This document shows positions 35,415 to 48,200 of a DNA stretch of 64,000 bases, piece after piece (within the stretch, counting starts at the first letter, position 1; each line of letters starts with the position of its first letter). The stretch is from the NCBI GenBank assembly GCA_026008535.1, contig BRKX01000004.1, positions 43,528,501-43,592,500 of the forward strand, given 5' to 3'. The position numbers were made by a program, and so were the translations under genes. This DNA comes from Perilla frutescens (taxonomy: Eukaryota; Streptophyta; Magnoliopsida; Lamiales; Lamiaceae). The notes under the pieces are model-generated. The model was not told the origin of the DNA. It saw only the letters and a program-made list of their open reading frames with translations, and searched no databases.

Positions 35415-36423
35415 CATTTAATGACTTCCTTTGTTAGGAATTGTAGGAATGAAATAGTGTCTCATCAATCCAACCAAAATTGTAGAATTGAACCATTCTT
35501 CAACGTAATGGAGTCAATACTTGATATATCTCTGCAAGTAAGAAATATGACTATTAGTATTATATTATAGCTTCACAAATATGCAATTAAAAAATTGAAC
35601 CAAGAAACGTAATCATCACAAATAGGTAAGCAAAAAATAGAACTAAGCTATTTAAAAGCATAAAACAACAATATGCATTTATCCATTAAAAAATGTCGAA
35701 GGAATTGTGATACAAAATGGAGTTCACCACTCCACCCTCACTTAAATAGTTATATATAAAAGTAATAAAAACATGGTCAAATTTAAATGCATTTATTATT
35801 AATTAAGATGGATATTAATAAATAATAATTATTTAAGGTAAATTTATGATATATTTATATCAATCAATTAATTGATTGAAACGTAATCATGCAATATAAC
35901 TTATAATAATTGATCAACAAACAAATCAAGTAATTAATCGATTGATTTCCTAAAAAAAGTAATTAAATAATTTATTGAATATGAATATAAATTAATGCCT
36001 ATAATCAAGATAAAATTTATGAAATGTGTTATATATCTATCTATAGTAACAATATAACAGTATTGTTAATAACTGAGTTAAAATGTAATCATGCAATATA
36101 TAACACACACCCACACGGCGCACACATATATAAATTATTTACCATACTATATTAACAAATTAGCAAAGATTGCTACATTCAATTATTATATTTATCACGA
36201 TATATAAATGATATACATATAGGGAATATATGAATGAGAGATTAATTTGGTTGAAATTAATACTATTAAATTGGTTAACTTTAATATTAATATGTATATA
36301 TAATAAATATTAATTGATTGATTAATAAATAAATATTATATTTCTAATTACAGAAATCTCTTTTAGACTGGAAATGACAGTTACTATAAAAGAAATAACT
36401 TCTTACTTTTATATATATTAAGA

Positions 36424-36599
36424 TTAAGATTAAGATAAGATAAGATATATAATATATATTATAGGGATTCTCCCAAATTAGATTTCCCTTAAAAAATGCC
36501 ACGGTTTTCATTTTGCTTTTTTTTTTTTATATAAATGAATATAAAAGTTACTGTCATATATAAAATAGGATAGCATATATATTATGTAGGATAGGGGAT
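36424..36599. other. Short AT-rich gap right of Helitron B
   Basis: Begins with (aagatt)n-like repeats and contains a T-tract; no other structure. Confidence 0.3.
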
Positions 36600-37379
36600 T
36601 TCGTGTATTATCAACTTACAAGTGCCATGCTAAAATAAATCACGAGCGTGCTAAAAAATGAGTGCTAAAATAAATCACGAGAGTGCTAAAATAAGTCATT
36701 ATAGTGCTAAAATAGGAGAATGAGAATGCTAAAACCCTAAATTGAAAAATATACACGTAAATCATATATATTGCAAACATTGTTAGGTTTAACATGTTTA
36801 TACAAGTTATCCATCATTAACAGTACAAAATGAAATGGAAAAATTAACATGCAATAAAAAGAACAGATTTTTCGTAAAGATTATGGGTTGTATGTCTCTA
36901 GAGGAAGTATTGGTATGCTAAAAAAACACGAAATAAAATCCTAAATCATCATAATATAGTGTGAAATGTATTTTTATAAACTCAAAGTAATATCCAACAG
37001 AATTTGAAAAAATAAAACAGAACGATATATTATCTTGAGGATTCATGATTTTTTATCGGAATTTTAATGTTCTTAGGTGGTTTCGGTCGATTTGAACGGT
37101 TGAATTTAACAATTTCGCCGGTTTTTTAATTTTTTTGTCTGATTTTGCGTGAGGAAGCTCGAGCAGTTATGGTGGGAAGAAAGCTTTTTGTCTGCAAACA
37201 TTTGAAAATACATATAGTTTCAAATTTCCAATTTTACCCTCTGTAAGTTTCAGGGGATAATGCCACCACTTTTTTTTTTTAATTTTAGAACAGATCTGGC
37301 CATCCAAATCAGAGCAATATGTGGTTAAGATTGGTTCTCGGTTCTCACCTAGGGTGTGGTTCCTTCTGAAACCCAACCA
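36600..37379. mobile_element. Probable TIR element of the GAGAACC family with a TGCTAAAATAA array
   Basis: The right end, read inverted, is GGTTGGGTTTCAGAAGGAACC and then gtgagaaccgagaaccaat, next to (TA)n; this is the style of the 6984 and 19850 families. The left part carries five copies of (g)tgctaaaataa(a/g)tca around 36630-36735. The left terminus is not resolved. Confidence 0.45.
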
Positions 37380-40300
37380 TATATATATATATATATATAA
37401 AGAATTAATCTTAGCCAAAAATTAATTACAAATAAATCTTGTAAATACAATGTTACAAAAAAATAAAAACACTACGAATACAAAATTAATAAAATTCTTG
37501 AATAAAGAAGAGCTAATAAACAATAAAAATGTGGTTCATTCAATTACAAAATAATGTTCAATTACTCAACAAATATTTTCATTCTTAAAGCTCGTTGGCC
37601 TCGAGTTTTGGATTTTTTTAGATATGATTCATTTTTGTATTTCTCATATTTTAGAGAAGGCAATTAGATAGCTGACATTTTGGCTTCATCGAGTACGCCC
37701 TCGGGTATCTGATTTTATGCTATTTCTTGTATAGTATATGCTTTGTGTATGTAGTTGAAAAAGACTCATCACTCATCAGGTCTTTTTTTTTTTTTTGTTA
37801 GGGAGGAATACTTTTTTTTCCATATGATTTTTCCACCTCTAGGTTTTCCATATAGGTTTTAATGGGGCTCAAGTCCCTTGAGTTATCATCATGTAATATC
37901 CAGAATTGTTAAGTTTGGGATACTTTTTCTTTTCTTTAATTATAATAAACAATTAATTTAAAAATAATGTTCAATTACTTAATTTAACATTCAAGTACTA
38001 TTGCCTATGAATCTACGAATCTCTATTTTCGAGTGAATTTTATTATAATCTCGAGTCTTCCAATATAGTCTTTTGTATTATCTCATTGAATTATTTTATA
38101 TAATCTTATAAATATATTATTAGAAAGCTCTAAAAATCTAGTATTCAAACTGGGGTATATAAAAATAAAATAAATTTTATTATAGGAATCAAAAGTATTA
38201 AAATACAGTTGCAAGTAAAAGTAACCATGATTATAAGATTCATATCATAGTAATCAATGCAGCGTAAAATATAAATATTTACGAAGTTCATAAAAAATAT
38301 TATTTATACGATAAATATCTTATACTATATATACATATATTATATTACAATATATTATATCTTACACTATATATATATATGTATGTATGTATAGAGTCCA
38401 AATAAATTTGAACAAACTACATAAAAATATAAATACAGTATAAAATATCCTATTTATCGATCTAAATGTTTATTTTGTTCCAAATTTATGAATCATTAAT
38501 AAACATATTACAAAGAACAAAATCAATATATTTACAAAGAACCATTCCAATATTGGAAAAATGAAAGATTTATCCAAGAAAGGGGGAAAATTGTATCTCT
38601 GTTCACCGTGTTCCCCTTTGCTCATGTACAGTAGTAGTACTTGGTCGTCTTTATGCATCCAACAAAGGATTGTGATTTCATAATCCGAAAGCAACATACA
38701 CAAGATGTTAATTGTATGCCCGTAAAATAAAATAAAATTGTATGCCCATACAATAAATATAAAATGACAATAACAATAACAAAATATATTTAAGCAAAAA
38801 GTGAATGCACCTAGAATTTTTCAAATATTGTTCTCGAAAAACACAATATAATGAAATATTATATCTTTTATACAATTTTGTTAATTCATTAAGTTAATTA
38901 GGTTGGTTTATTATAATTTTTTAATTAAATGATTGCTATTAATTTTACTGAAAATAGTTTTATTTTTAAATAAAATTAAAAATATAGATCCCAAATCTTA
39001 CTCTTAAAAATCAAATCTTTCAAAAGTAACTACGACAAAACATAATCATCTTATCAAACTTGGCTTGCACCTCATGAAGTGCACCTATTTCTTCCTCAAT
39101 CTCCATCAACAATCTTCTCCGTACTTCACAACTACTGCAGAAATTCAAAATATTATCATATTGGTATGCATTTTAGAAATGAGTAATAAAATAAGAGTGT
39201 CCCATTTATAAAAAAAATGTACTAATATAAATTCAAAGATAAACAAAATTAAACAATTGACACTCACCGTGACGCTTTCTTTATATTATACTACTATCTT
39301 AATTGGAATCAATTAATCAAAGTGCATATGTACTAACCTCACACTGAAAAATGCATTAATTCAAAGGCGGAACACACATACTATGAACTATCCTTCCATA
39401 TGCAAGTACCCGATGTTGGAGGAACTTTTTTGTTTGATCTAACTGAAAATTAAGTAAATAAAAGAGAAATATAAAAATAATGTAAAAAATTCTTGAAGAA
39501 ACAATAAAAAATGTTTTGAATTGAATATAATATTTTGAATTTGCGATTGCCACAAACATCACCTCTAACGATTGTGTTGAAAAAAAAAAACTTTGTTGGC
39601 ATTTTTTTTTTAAATTCACCAATTGTTTGAGACATGGGGAGGGTGAGAGCTGTATTTATATATGTTGGTGGAATAAATTAAAAGATTGCCATATATCTTC
39701 AATCAAGCCTTTTCTTTAAGGTGGATTTGCATAATTATGGGATTCAAGATATTATTGGAGCATAAATTAAGAAATTGTCATTAATTAAGACAGCTTTTGG
39801 GGCATGAATTAAGAGACTGTCTTCAATTTTTGTACACTGCTTCACGTAATTATTAGAGGAAATCAAAGCAAAACTCTAATATGTTGGTATTATATGTAGA
39901 TATTACATATTATATATAGTGGTTTCTAAAAACTATAGTATATATGTTATATTATATTATTTGATTTATACTGATTTATATCTATTTATAGATATAAATT
40001 ATTATATTATATTATATGTTTACTTTAATATATATATATATACAGTGAACTGTTTTATTATGTTAAAAAAAGCTATTTTATTATATTATATGTTATACAC
40101 AATCAAATTACTAATTAATATACTAAGCAATATTTCATAATTATCGTGTATATTAAGTTGATTCCATATACAGTATAATAGATTGGTCTATTATAGGAGT
40201 TGAGAGTTGATCTATACAGATAGACGTTACATTATAATATAAACTCTCATATAATATAATTGGACATAATTGTGTATAAATAAAATCTATTGGAGTAAAT

Positions 40301-40527
40301 ATAAATTAAATATATATATATATGTATGTATATTATAGATGTATATATTAATCATCAGTATATATATTATATTATTAAAACATATATTATAGTACATGTA
40401 TATTGTATGTGTGTGTATATATATATTTAATATGATTATATTATATTTTATATTATATAAATATACGATATATAATTAAATTAATGTATATTTAGTAACT
40501 TACTAATTTCGGTAAGTGAGTTTTGGC
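37380..40527. other. AT-rich sequence without a supported gene
   Basis: Microsatellites of TA occur near 37380-37398 and 38330-38390. A minus-strand stretch 39055-39640 has coding-like short exons (see findings) but is not strong enough to call a gene. TATA/TATT repeats dominate 39880-40500. Confidence 0.3.
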
Positions 40528-40583
40528 GGGAAAATTATAGTTACTAATTAAGGTATAACTTCTTACTTTTATATATATTAAGA
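40528..40583 (-). mobile_element. Helitron 5' terminus (copy C)
   Basis: The minus strand reads TCTTAATATATATAAAAGT, then aagaagttatacc and a ttcccgccaaaac-like block. It matches the 5' ends of Helitrons A and B and follows an A. I did not find its 3' hairpin to the left, so this may be a fragment. Confidence 0.55.
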
Positions 40584-41089
40584 TTAGAGTTTATATTTAA
40601 TTCAAAAAAATTAATTATCGAATGCAGTGCACGAGTGCGTTCGCGAGTCGCCTGATAAAAATAATTAAATTAATTCAGTTTAATTTTAGGGTTTACAAAT
40701 TCCATTTTAGGGTATATTTTTTAGGGTTTCTATTTTTAGAGTTTATTACGTCCAAATTAGGTTTTATTACATTACAATTAAGTTTTATAAATTTTTAGAA
40801 TTTAATTTTATTTAGAGTTTGTATATGCATGAAAAAGAATGTTTTGTATTGTTCGTCCATATTTTTCATCCAAAAATTTCACACGAAATCTTAAATGAAC
40901 GACTGTGAAATGATCTCTAGGTTGATATATTATTTACATAAATCCGATTAAAAACGTGGAAGTTGCGATCATTTATTTTTTATATATAATTTTGATTATA
41001 TCATGTTGATGTAATCTTTTTTTTTTGTCATTGTGTTCATATAAGGAGTGTCACCTAGATATGTGATGTGAACCTCTTATATACTACTT
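40584..41089. other. AT-rich intergenic sequence
   Basis: Recurrent agggttt/taggttt words (40685-40780) but no unit structure or gene. Confidence 0.3.
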
Positions 41090-41466
41090 GGGATTTTCTA
41101 TTACACTCTTTAATTGTGTTACACTTCGTGTTACACTTTCAAGTTATGTGTTTTTTTATATATTCTTTTCTTCAATTATATATTTTTTTGGTGATTTAGT
41201 TTAATTTTAAGATTTTTTTAGGGTTCACCCTACCCAATTAAGGTTTATAATTATTTTTTAGTATTTAATTTTTAATTTTCAATTAATAATTCACTATCAT
41301 GGTTGATTAATTAAAAATTAAACTTTATAATTTTTTAATTCATTTTTTATTGATAAATGTTGACTATGATTATTTATGTTAGAATTGATTTTTATTTTAT
41401 AATAAATATCATTAAAATCATAAATTTTATAGTGAAATACATAGAAGTGTAACAGAAAATTTAAAC
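41090..41466. mobile_element. Candidate MITE
   Basis: The left segment ttgggattttctattacac is inverted relative to the right one (reverse complement aaattttctgttacacttc). The spacing is about 370 bp and the interior is AT-rich. No clear target duplication. Confidence 0.35.
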
Positions 41467-41978
41467 CACTCATGTACATGATGTCTACATAAGTGTTTCT
41501 CTTAATTAATATAATTAGATTAATTTTGAAACTATATTACGGTACAGTACCTTTTCGCACGGCCAGTTACCATATAGCAAAAATAATGAGAACAAACCTC
41601 TTTCTTTGTTTGCTAGGACGAGGTCCGACCTACTTAATTCACATTTAATAACCACCCATCAAATTTAATATTTCAATAATATTTATTATAAAATTAAAAT
41701 ATATACTATATCTAAAAATAAGATAATCACTATAAATAAAAATATTATTTTTTTTCTGCTTAAATGCACTTTCTATAAATAAAAATATAATATTTATTAA
41801 ATAATTAATATTTATATTACATAATTAGTTAATTATATAGTCATTCAATAATCAAATTTCAAATTATAAATTAATTTTTTATTTGTAAAAAAGTATTATT
41901 TTTCATCCAAATTTATTTTGTTTATATATAAGATGAAAAAATATTAATTCCAAAATTTTGTGGCCTTTGATTTGTTCA

Positions 41979-42027
<49 letters not shown>

Positions 42028-42717
42028 ATGATTAATATGTAATTTCCCAAGTTCTGATTGGAGGCTAGTGGAAGCCCTTGTCGTGTGACTTTTCAAAGTT
42101 TACGATCGCCAACTAGGTTAATTTTTCACGAAGTTGTAATTAAGATGCTAATAAATGTGATAATTAGATAATGATATATATTAATTATTAAGCTGCTGGA
42201 AGGTCATTATATTGATGGAGGGAGAAGAGGAATTTGAAAAAGAAAAAGAAATTAAAAAGAAAACTAAGGGAATTTTCGTAATGTTTTAAAATTTCTTAGA
42301 AAAATAAAAAATTAATAAATTTGAAACTGAATAAGACAAATCAAGGGTTGGATTCAAACACAATTAAAATACTAATAAAATTATAAATGTGTATCATTGA
42401 ATATGAATTTAAATCTGAATTTTACCTGTCATGCGCGCAAAAGTTTTCATCATAAATTATTAGTTCATGGCTTTTCAAAGCTGGACAAATACACTTGAAC
42501 AAATAACTTCATTTTATATCGTGCTTGTTTTATTTTTTCAGTTATATTTTACAATTAGATTACTTTTACTTATTATGTGAATTATTAGAATTTTATTAAT
42601 AATTTGATTAAGCATCCGTACTAGGGGTGGAAGGGTAAGGTATACTTTACTTTTTTCACAATACTTTTACCTTATCTTACTTGTACGGTATGGAGAAAAT
42701 CAATACTGTTACCTTAC
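41467..42717. other. AT-rich sequence with TA microsatellite
   Basis: An uninterrupted (TA)n tract lies near 41981-42025. No gene supported. Confidence 0.35.
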
Positions 42718-43464
42718 TGTAACACAAAAATTTGTATTTAATTTGCTGAAACACAAAACGTGTACAATTCAGATGATCTTCGGATCAAAATATATTTATA
42801 CGGATTCAATCTCTATTTTTTCTCTGATTCTTCTCTTCAAAACTTGATCTTCAAACAGTCTTCGAAATCTTTAGAGTAAATTTGTCTCTTTGATTTTCTC
42901 GAACTTCTTGTTTGAACTTTGTCTTTGAAGTTTTCGGAGAAGATTTGTATCATCGATCTTCTTTGACTTGGTCTTTAGTCTTGATAACGTTCATTCGGAG
43001 GGCCGACGCCTTATTTCCAGATCAAATGCCAATTTTGGGATGAATTTGAAGAAGAACGCCTTTGACTGCCTTGCTTATGAATCAAGCGTTGTCTTCAGGA
43101 TAAATTTGGAGAAGAACGCCTTGGATATTTGAGAGAATTTCTCTTATGAAATTTCTTCTCAAATTCTTGAACTCTTCAAAGACTTTTGGTGTGATTTTCA
43201 ACCGATATGGAGGCTCCTATTTATAGTTGTAGGTAGGAGTTTCTAGGGCTGACGTGGCGCCATCTCATTGGCTCTTGAATATTGATATATATCTCTTCAA
43301 AGATATTTATTTGTTGCCAAAGACTCTTGATATTTATCATATAATAATATCTTTATTATTTAAATATTTTATCTAATTTTGGATTTGATAAGATTCCAAA
43401 ACTAATTAAATATATAAAAATCAATAAAAATATTATATATAATATTAAATTTTCGTTAACTACA
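42718..43464 (-). repeat. LTR-like segment with adjacent polypurine tract
   Basis: The segment begins TGTA and ends TACA (747 bp). On the minus strand it starts TGTAGTTAACG, preceded by the purine-rich tttcgagggggcatt (43465-43480), which looks like a polypurine tract. A TATA box CTATAAATAG lies at 43217-43226. This suggests a 3' LTR of a minus-strand element. The sequence to the right has no coding domain, so the body may be deleted or of the non-coding (LARD) type. The left boundary is less certain. Confidence 0.5.
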
Positions 43465-46400
43465 AATGCCCCCTCGAAACTTGTTCATAGACGACTTGTC
43501 GTTTGAAATGAATGAGTCTCGAAAACTGATTAAATAATTTAAACTCATATCTTCTCATGCTGCTTTGTGGCCACTAAAGACAACAATGCATTACATTAAT
43601 AAAGAAATAAATACACGCAAAAATAAATTTAAATGATAATTAATATGATAAATTTTTTATGGAAAAACTAATATTTTTATTAAATATATAATCCATACAT
43701 ATAGTAATTATAAAATAATCAATAAAATCAAGCAAAATAGAATAGAAAAGACCATAAAGAAAAAAATATATATTATGAGGTCGTGATAAGCTACATGTGC
43801 TAGGTTTAATTTACCTTTATAAAATATTTACAAGTAATACATAGATATTAATTGTGCTTTTTTTAGAATGATACTAATTATTTGGATATTCATGCCGAGG
43901 ATTGCATTTTATTTAAAGTTAAATTACTTTAAAAACTAAGATATATTGAAACACACAATATCATACACGGTAAGAAGTCATTGCATATAAATTTTACAGA
44001 AGTATTTAATGAAGCTGTGAAAATGTTTAAATAGTACTATTGATATATGATGTTTGATTTATTTTAATTGTAAATCTATATTATGACTATTTTTTTTCTT
44101 GTTTGATTTTGTTGATTTACATACTTTTCTTCTTTCTTTTGGTTTCAGATATAGGATTGGTTTCTTATTTTTCTTTTTCATTTATACAATTTATTTAAGA
44201 TATAAGATTGGACAATGATTGATCATCATCACTTGGAATCTCATTGCAATCTTCAATTTTCTTCTTTTAATTTGTGACTCTTTTTTTTTTTCCGTTACAC
44301 TTCAGTAGAGTACAACTCTATGATCGATTTTTTTCTTTTCTCCCACCTTAGTTTGCGTGGGCATTTGAGTTGTTCCTCTTAATTTGGCTCTGACTCTTCA
44401 ACCGAATCACAAAGAGATTTTTTTTTTTTGGGCATTCATTTGGCTCACGGGTTATGTCTTTTGGATTGCGCATTGGCAACAATATCTAGATTTTCCCTCT
44501 TATCTACTATTGGTTTCTTGACTGTGAACATAAAGCACGTTTTAGTCAATGATTGCGAAGTGAAATTTCATAATATGTAAATTCATTATCGCCCTAAGGA
44601 AATTATTTATTAGAATTGTTGAACAACAATTAAAATTTAAAAAATTATTGTAGTTGGTGATAAAGAAATAATTACAGTATTTTTAACCATAAGTTACCTT
44701 ACTATAGATGAAATTAAGATGTTCATGTACATAGCATCCTACATACACAGTTGCGATTTCATCAAAAATTATAATGTGTGGATTGTAACCGCCTTAGTTA
44801 ACATTTATGTATGGTTATCATGTATCTTGACTTATGTAAAATAATAGTTAGTGTGTGAAAATTTATATATTTGTACTTGTTTTTTAATTATTACCTTGAT
44901 TTTGCCTTAAGAACTTCCTCGTTGCACTTTTTGCATATTGTAATTTAATAATTCGTATGGCACTAACTACTTGCATCTTTTATATGAATCATATCATATT
45001 GACAATTTATTTTCATGCTTTATCAATAATTCTCGTAAAATAATATGAATCATCCTAAAAATATAAACAAGATATATAAGAATATTAAACATGCATATGA
45101 GTGAATTATATATTCTAGAAATATAATTGGCACCAAAAGACTTCGCGCATACTTCATCTATAAGAACAAGGAGAACAATGACCTTAAAACTTGATGGCTA
45201 ATGTCCTAAATAGATAATTGTAAAGTTCTATTATAATCAGGAGAATTGCAATATAGAAGAGTCAAAATCATGACTTTGAGAGTGACTCTAGCTTTGTAGC
45301 ATATAAGTGACTTGACTTTTTGAACAAGTATTGCTTAACTTATATGTTCTTTTTGCTTCTTCTCGAAAATCAAATTAGTAGAATAATTACAAGTTCGAGT
45401 ACACATGTATAGGATTAAAATTATTGAATTGTCGACTTTTGTTGATTTATACTCATTAACTATCCATCAATTAATTAGTTCATATTTAAATTAAAATGTA
45501 GTCGCATATATTTTGTATATAATTAGACTTGTATATTTGTTCAAATAGTTATGTACCCATATTCACCATTGAAAATATAAATTTGGTAAAGAATATGAAT
45601 TTGATTTTTAGGTAGATGGAAGTTGATTAGTATATAAATTTTATATACAAATATATACGTAATATGATTGTTCAACAATCACTAATTATAAAACTCTTAT
45701 TTTGACAAGAATGTGAAGAAATGAAAAGCAACCAGATTCTTAATTTGGACCTTATATGATGTTGGGGTTAAAATGATTTATTATATCTTGATTAAATTTA
45801 TTGGATGTATTGAAATGAAAAGCAACTCTTATTTGTATGTATTGAAACAAATTCGATTTTGAAATAAAAAAAAAACATGTATTTAAAGTTTAAACTTACC
45901 AAACCCTTCTTTTTGTCAAGATTTGATTTTATGACTTTGAACTTTACAAAATTGTGTTGCATATTGTTTTCAATACTATCATATTTTTCATTTATAACAA
46001 TGTATTGTTTTTAGTATTTATTATTATTTGTTCTGAATCACTCGAAGTTGTATAATGTGATGTTGCAAGAAAAAAACTATACAATGAAATTAAAAATAAA
46101 CAACATTCATGTTAGATTACAATAAAAGAAAAATATTACTATACAATAATTAATTTTAAAGGGAAATCATAATTGAGTATAAACCACAAAATAAAAATTG
46201 AATAATAAGACATATTTTGCTAGCCTTGTAGAAATTTGTAAAATATTTTTTTTGAATATCTAATTTGTAATTAATCAATCATTTGATTATTTCAAGACCC
46301 AGAAAGAAAACAAAGTGAGTTAAAATAATGTATGAACTTTGTATTTATATAGGTCATGATATAGTTATATTCGCAGCAAAAAAATGCAATAAAGAAATTA

Positions 46401-46578
46401 TGTTGTCGTCATTACTAATTGTGGAAGATGTACTTGTAGTGTCACGATTCAAGGCCATGGGCATGAATAATTAAATTATTTTTTGAAAATTAAAATAATA
46501 TATTATAATTAAATTTAGTTCCAAAAAGTTCAAATAATTATGTAGAAATTTAATTATTCATGAAGGGAAAAACACGAT
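43465..46578. other. AT-rich sequence, no supported gene
   Basis: Beyond the purine tract I see no domain, TIR or tandem repeat of note. It may be partly the body of the Helitron whose 5' end is at 47398. Confidence 0.3.
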
Positions 46579-47145
46579 GAAAAAAATATCAAATTCATTA
46601 GGTGCATGTAAAATTTATATATTTTAAACCATTAACAATTATTTTAGAAATATCTTAGTTTTAATAAAGTGAAATAAAAAATTGAATAATCTTTAAAATT
46701 TGTATAAAAAATAGCCAACTCATTAGGTGCATGTAAAATTTATATATTTTAAATCCTTAACGATTAATTTTTAGGATTTATTTCAATCCTTGATTACTTT
46801 AAATTGATCATGTTTATTTTCAAGTTCTGGTGTTTTATTTATTTTTCTAATGTTTAGAGTTTATTTATAATTTTTACTGTTCAATAATTATGTGCTTGAA
46901 TATCAAATTCATCAGGTCCTAAATCGAGAATTCTCCTAATAGGATTAACAATTATTTTAGAATATCTTGGTTTTAATAAGGTGAAATAAAAAATTGGATA
47001 ATATTTAAAATTTGTATAAAAAATATCAAAGTCATTAGGTGCATGTAAAATTTGTATATTTGAAACCCTTAACGATTATTTTAGAATATCTTAGTTTTAA
47101 GGCGAAATAAAAAATTGAATAATCTTTAAAATTTGTATGTAATTA
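46579..47145 (-). repeat. Four diverged copies of a ~122-bp tandem repeat
   Basis: Copies start near 46579, 46708 (partial), 46898 and 47022. Each reads atatcaaattcattaggtgc..., then ttaacaattattttag, atatcttagttttaa and ttgaataatctttaaaat. The second is cut by about 130 bases of unrelated DNA. The repeat lies inside the probable Helitron with 5' end at 47398. Confidence 0.7.
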
Positions 47146-47329
47146 TATTGTATAGTTTTCTTATATGTGGAAACTAATATATATATATATATCTATATAT
47201 ATATATCATACTATTATATAATATAGTATAGTATTAAATATGAATAAACATTATATATATGGAAACTAATATATAGTATATTATTATATTAAAATAAATA
47301 TATTATATTACAATATTATCCTTAAATTA

Positions 47330-47398
47330 AAGTTATACTATGGGCATAATAGGTACATCAAATTTTGTAAATCATGGCTCTTTTTATATAGTAGTAGA
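47330..47398 (-). mobile_element. Helitron 5' terminus (copy E)
   Basis: On the minus strand, after an A, the sequence is TCTACTACTATATAAAAAGA, the classic 5' end of plant Helitrons. The 3' hairpin should lie to the left and was not located. Confidence 0.6.
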
Positions 47399-47429
47399 TT
47401 TTCAATTTTTATCGACCGACCGATAAAAT

Positions 47430-47600
47430 AATTTCAATTTCGGACTGTCACAATAGATGATAAGTGTCACAATAGATAATTTAAGTGTCACAATATGTTA
47501 GTTAAAGTGTCACGGTAGATTTTTTCGGCCGGCCAAAACTTTTGGCCGAAACTTCTGTTTTTGGACAAAAAAAAGGGGCTAAAATAGCCCCATTTCGGTA
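47430..47600. repeat. GTGTCACAATAG array with GGCC palindrome
   Basis: Four copies of (a)gtgtcacaatag-type words lie at about 47445-47515. They are followed by the palindrome ggccaaaacttttggcc (47531-47547) and by the small inverted pair ggggct/agcccc (47575-47591). It looks like one end of a TIR element, but the other end was not found. Confidence 0.4.
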
Positions 47601-48164
47601 GGACCAGGACACTTGTCAACTTCAGAAATGGTGGATGCATTACAGGCAATCCACCTTAGAATTTACGAGTATTTAAATGGGTCGAGCTCGCCTTATCTCG
47701 CAAATACTTAAATGAACCGGGTTTATGAACTGTTTCGCGAGTTCTTATATGAGTCGGCCCGTGAACTGTCTCATAAGTACCTAAACGAACCGAACTTGCG
47801 AACTATTCAATTTAGAACTTAAAACACATTATTGTTTTTGTTTCATCATAAATTCTCAATGTTTTCTATTTCATTATTTAACAAATTCGTTTTCAATTAA
47901 TAGCCAAAAACTTTCATGAATTCTGCCCAACAAGCAAGCCTCTACGTTTAATTATTGCAAATACTAATCAAAATTTTCAAGCCTATGACGGAAAAAATGA
48001 ACTTGTTGCCGGATCTAACAATGTTTCGAGATACATTTTTAAATATTTTTTTCTAGCGTGAAATCAATAAGCAAAATGCACAAGAGATCGCTCACCAAAT
48101 AAATCAAGCTGTAAGAGAATGAAGTCGATGTTCTCATGATATAAAGAGTCTATTATATATGAGA
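47601..48164. other. Intergenic sequence
   Basis: At 47660-47810 three loosely repeated blocks of the type cgagt.cttatatg and gaactgt.tc(g/a) occur. No gene supported. Confidence 0.3.
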
Positions 48165-48200
48165 CTAGCTATCACCCGTGCATTGCATAGATGAAACACA
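48165..48200 (-). mobile_element. Helitron 3' terminus (copy D)
   Basis: On the minus strand the imperfect hairpin tatgc-aat-gcacggg is followed by tgatag and CTAG, then T. This fits a Helitron 3' end with a partly decayed stem. The 5' end to the right is not identified. Confidence 0.5.

Larger units (their letters stand above)
31847..36423 (-). mobile_element. Helitron B, non-autonomous (about 4.6 kb)
   Basis: Read on the minus strand, the 5' end TCTTAATATATATAAAAGT starts at 36423 (after an A). The 3' end has the hairpin CCGTGC-atc-GCACGG, then gtgtaatactag ending at 31847 and followed by T. The 5' 25 bases match Helitron A. No helicase frame is present. It contains two Stowaway MITEs and a long TA microsatellite near 35372-35412. 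Confidence 0.75.

Noticed and set aside
39919..40140. 73-aa hydrophobic frame rich in Tyr and Ile
   Set aside because: Pure TA/TAT low-complexity sequence; such frames are expected by chance here.
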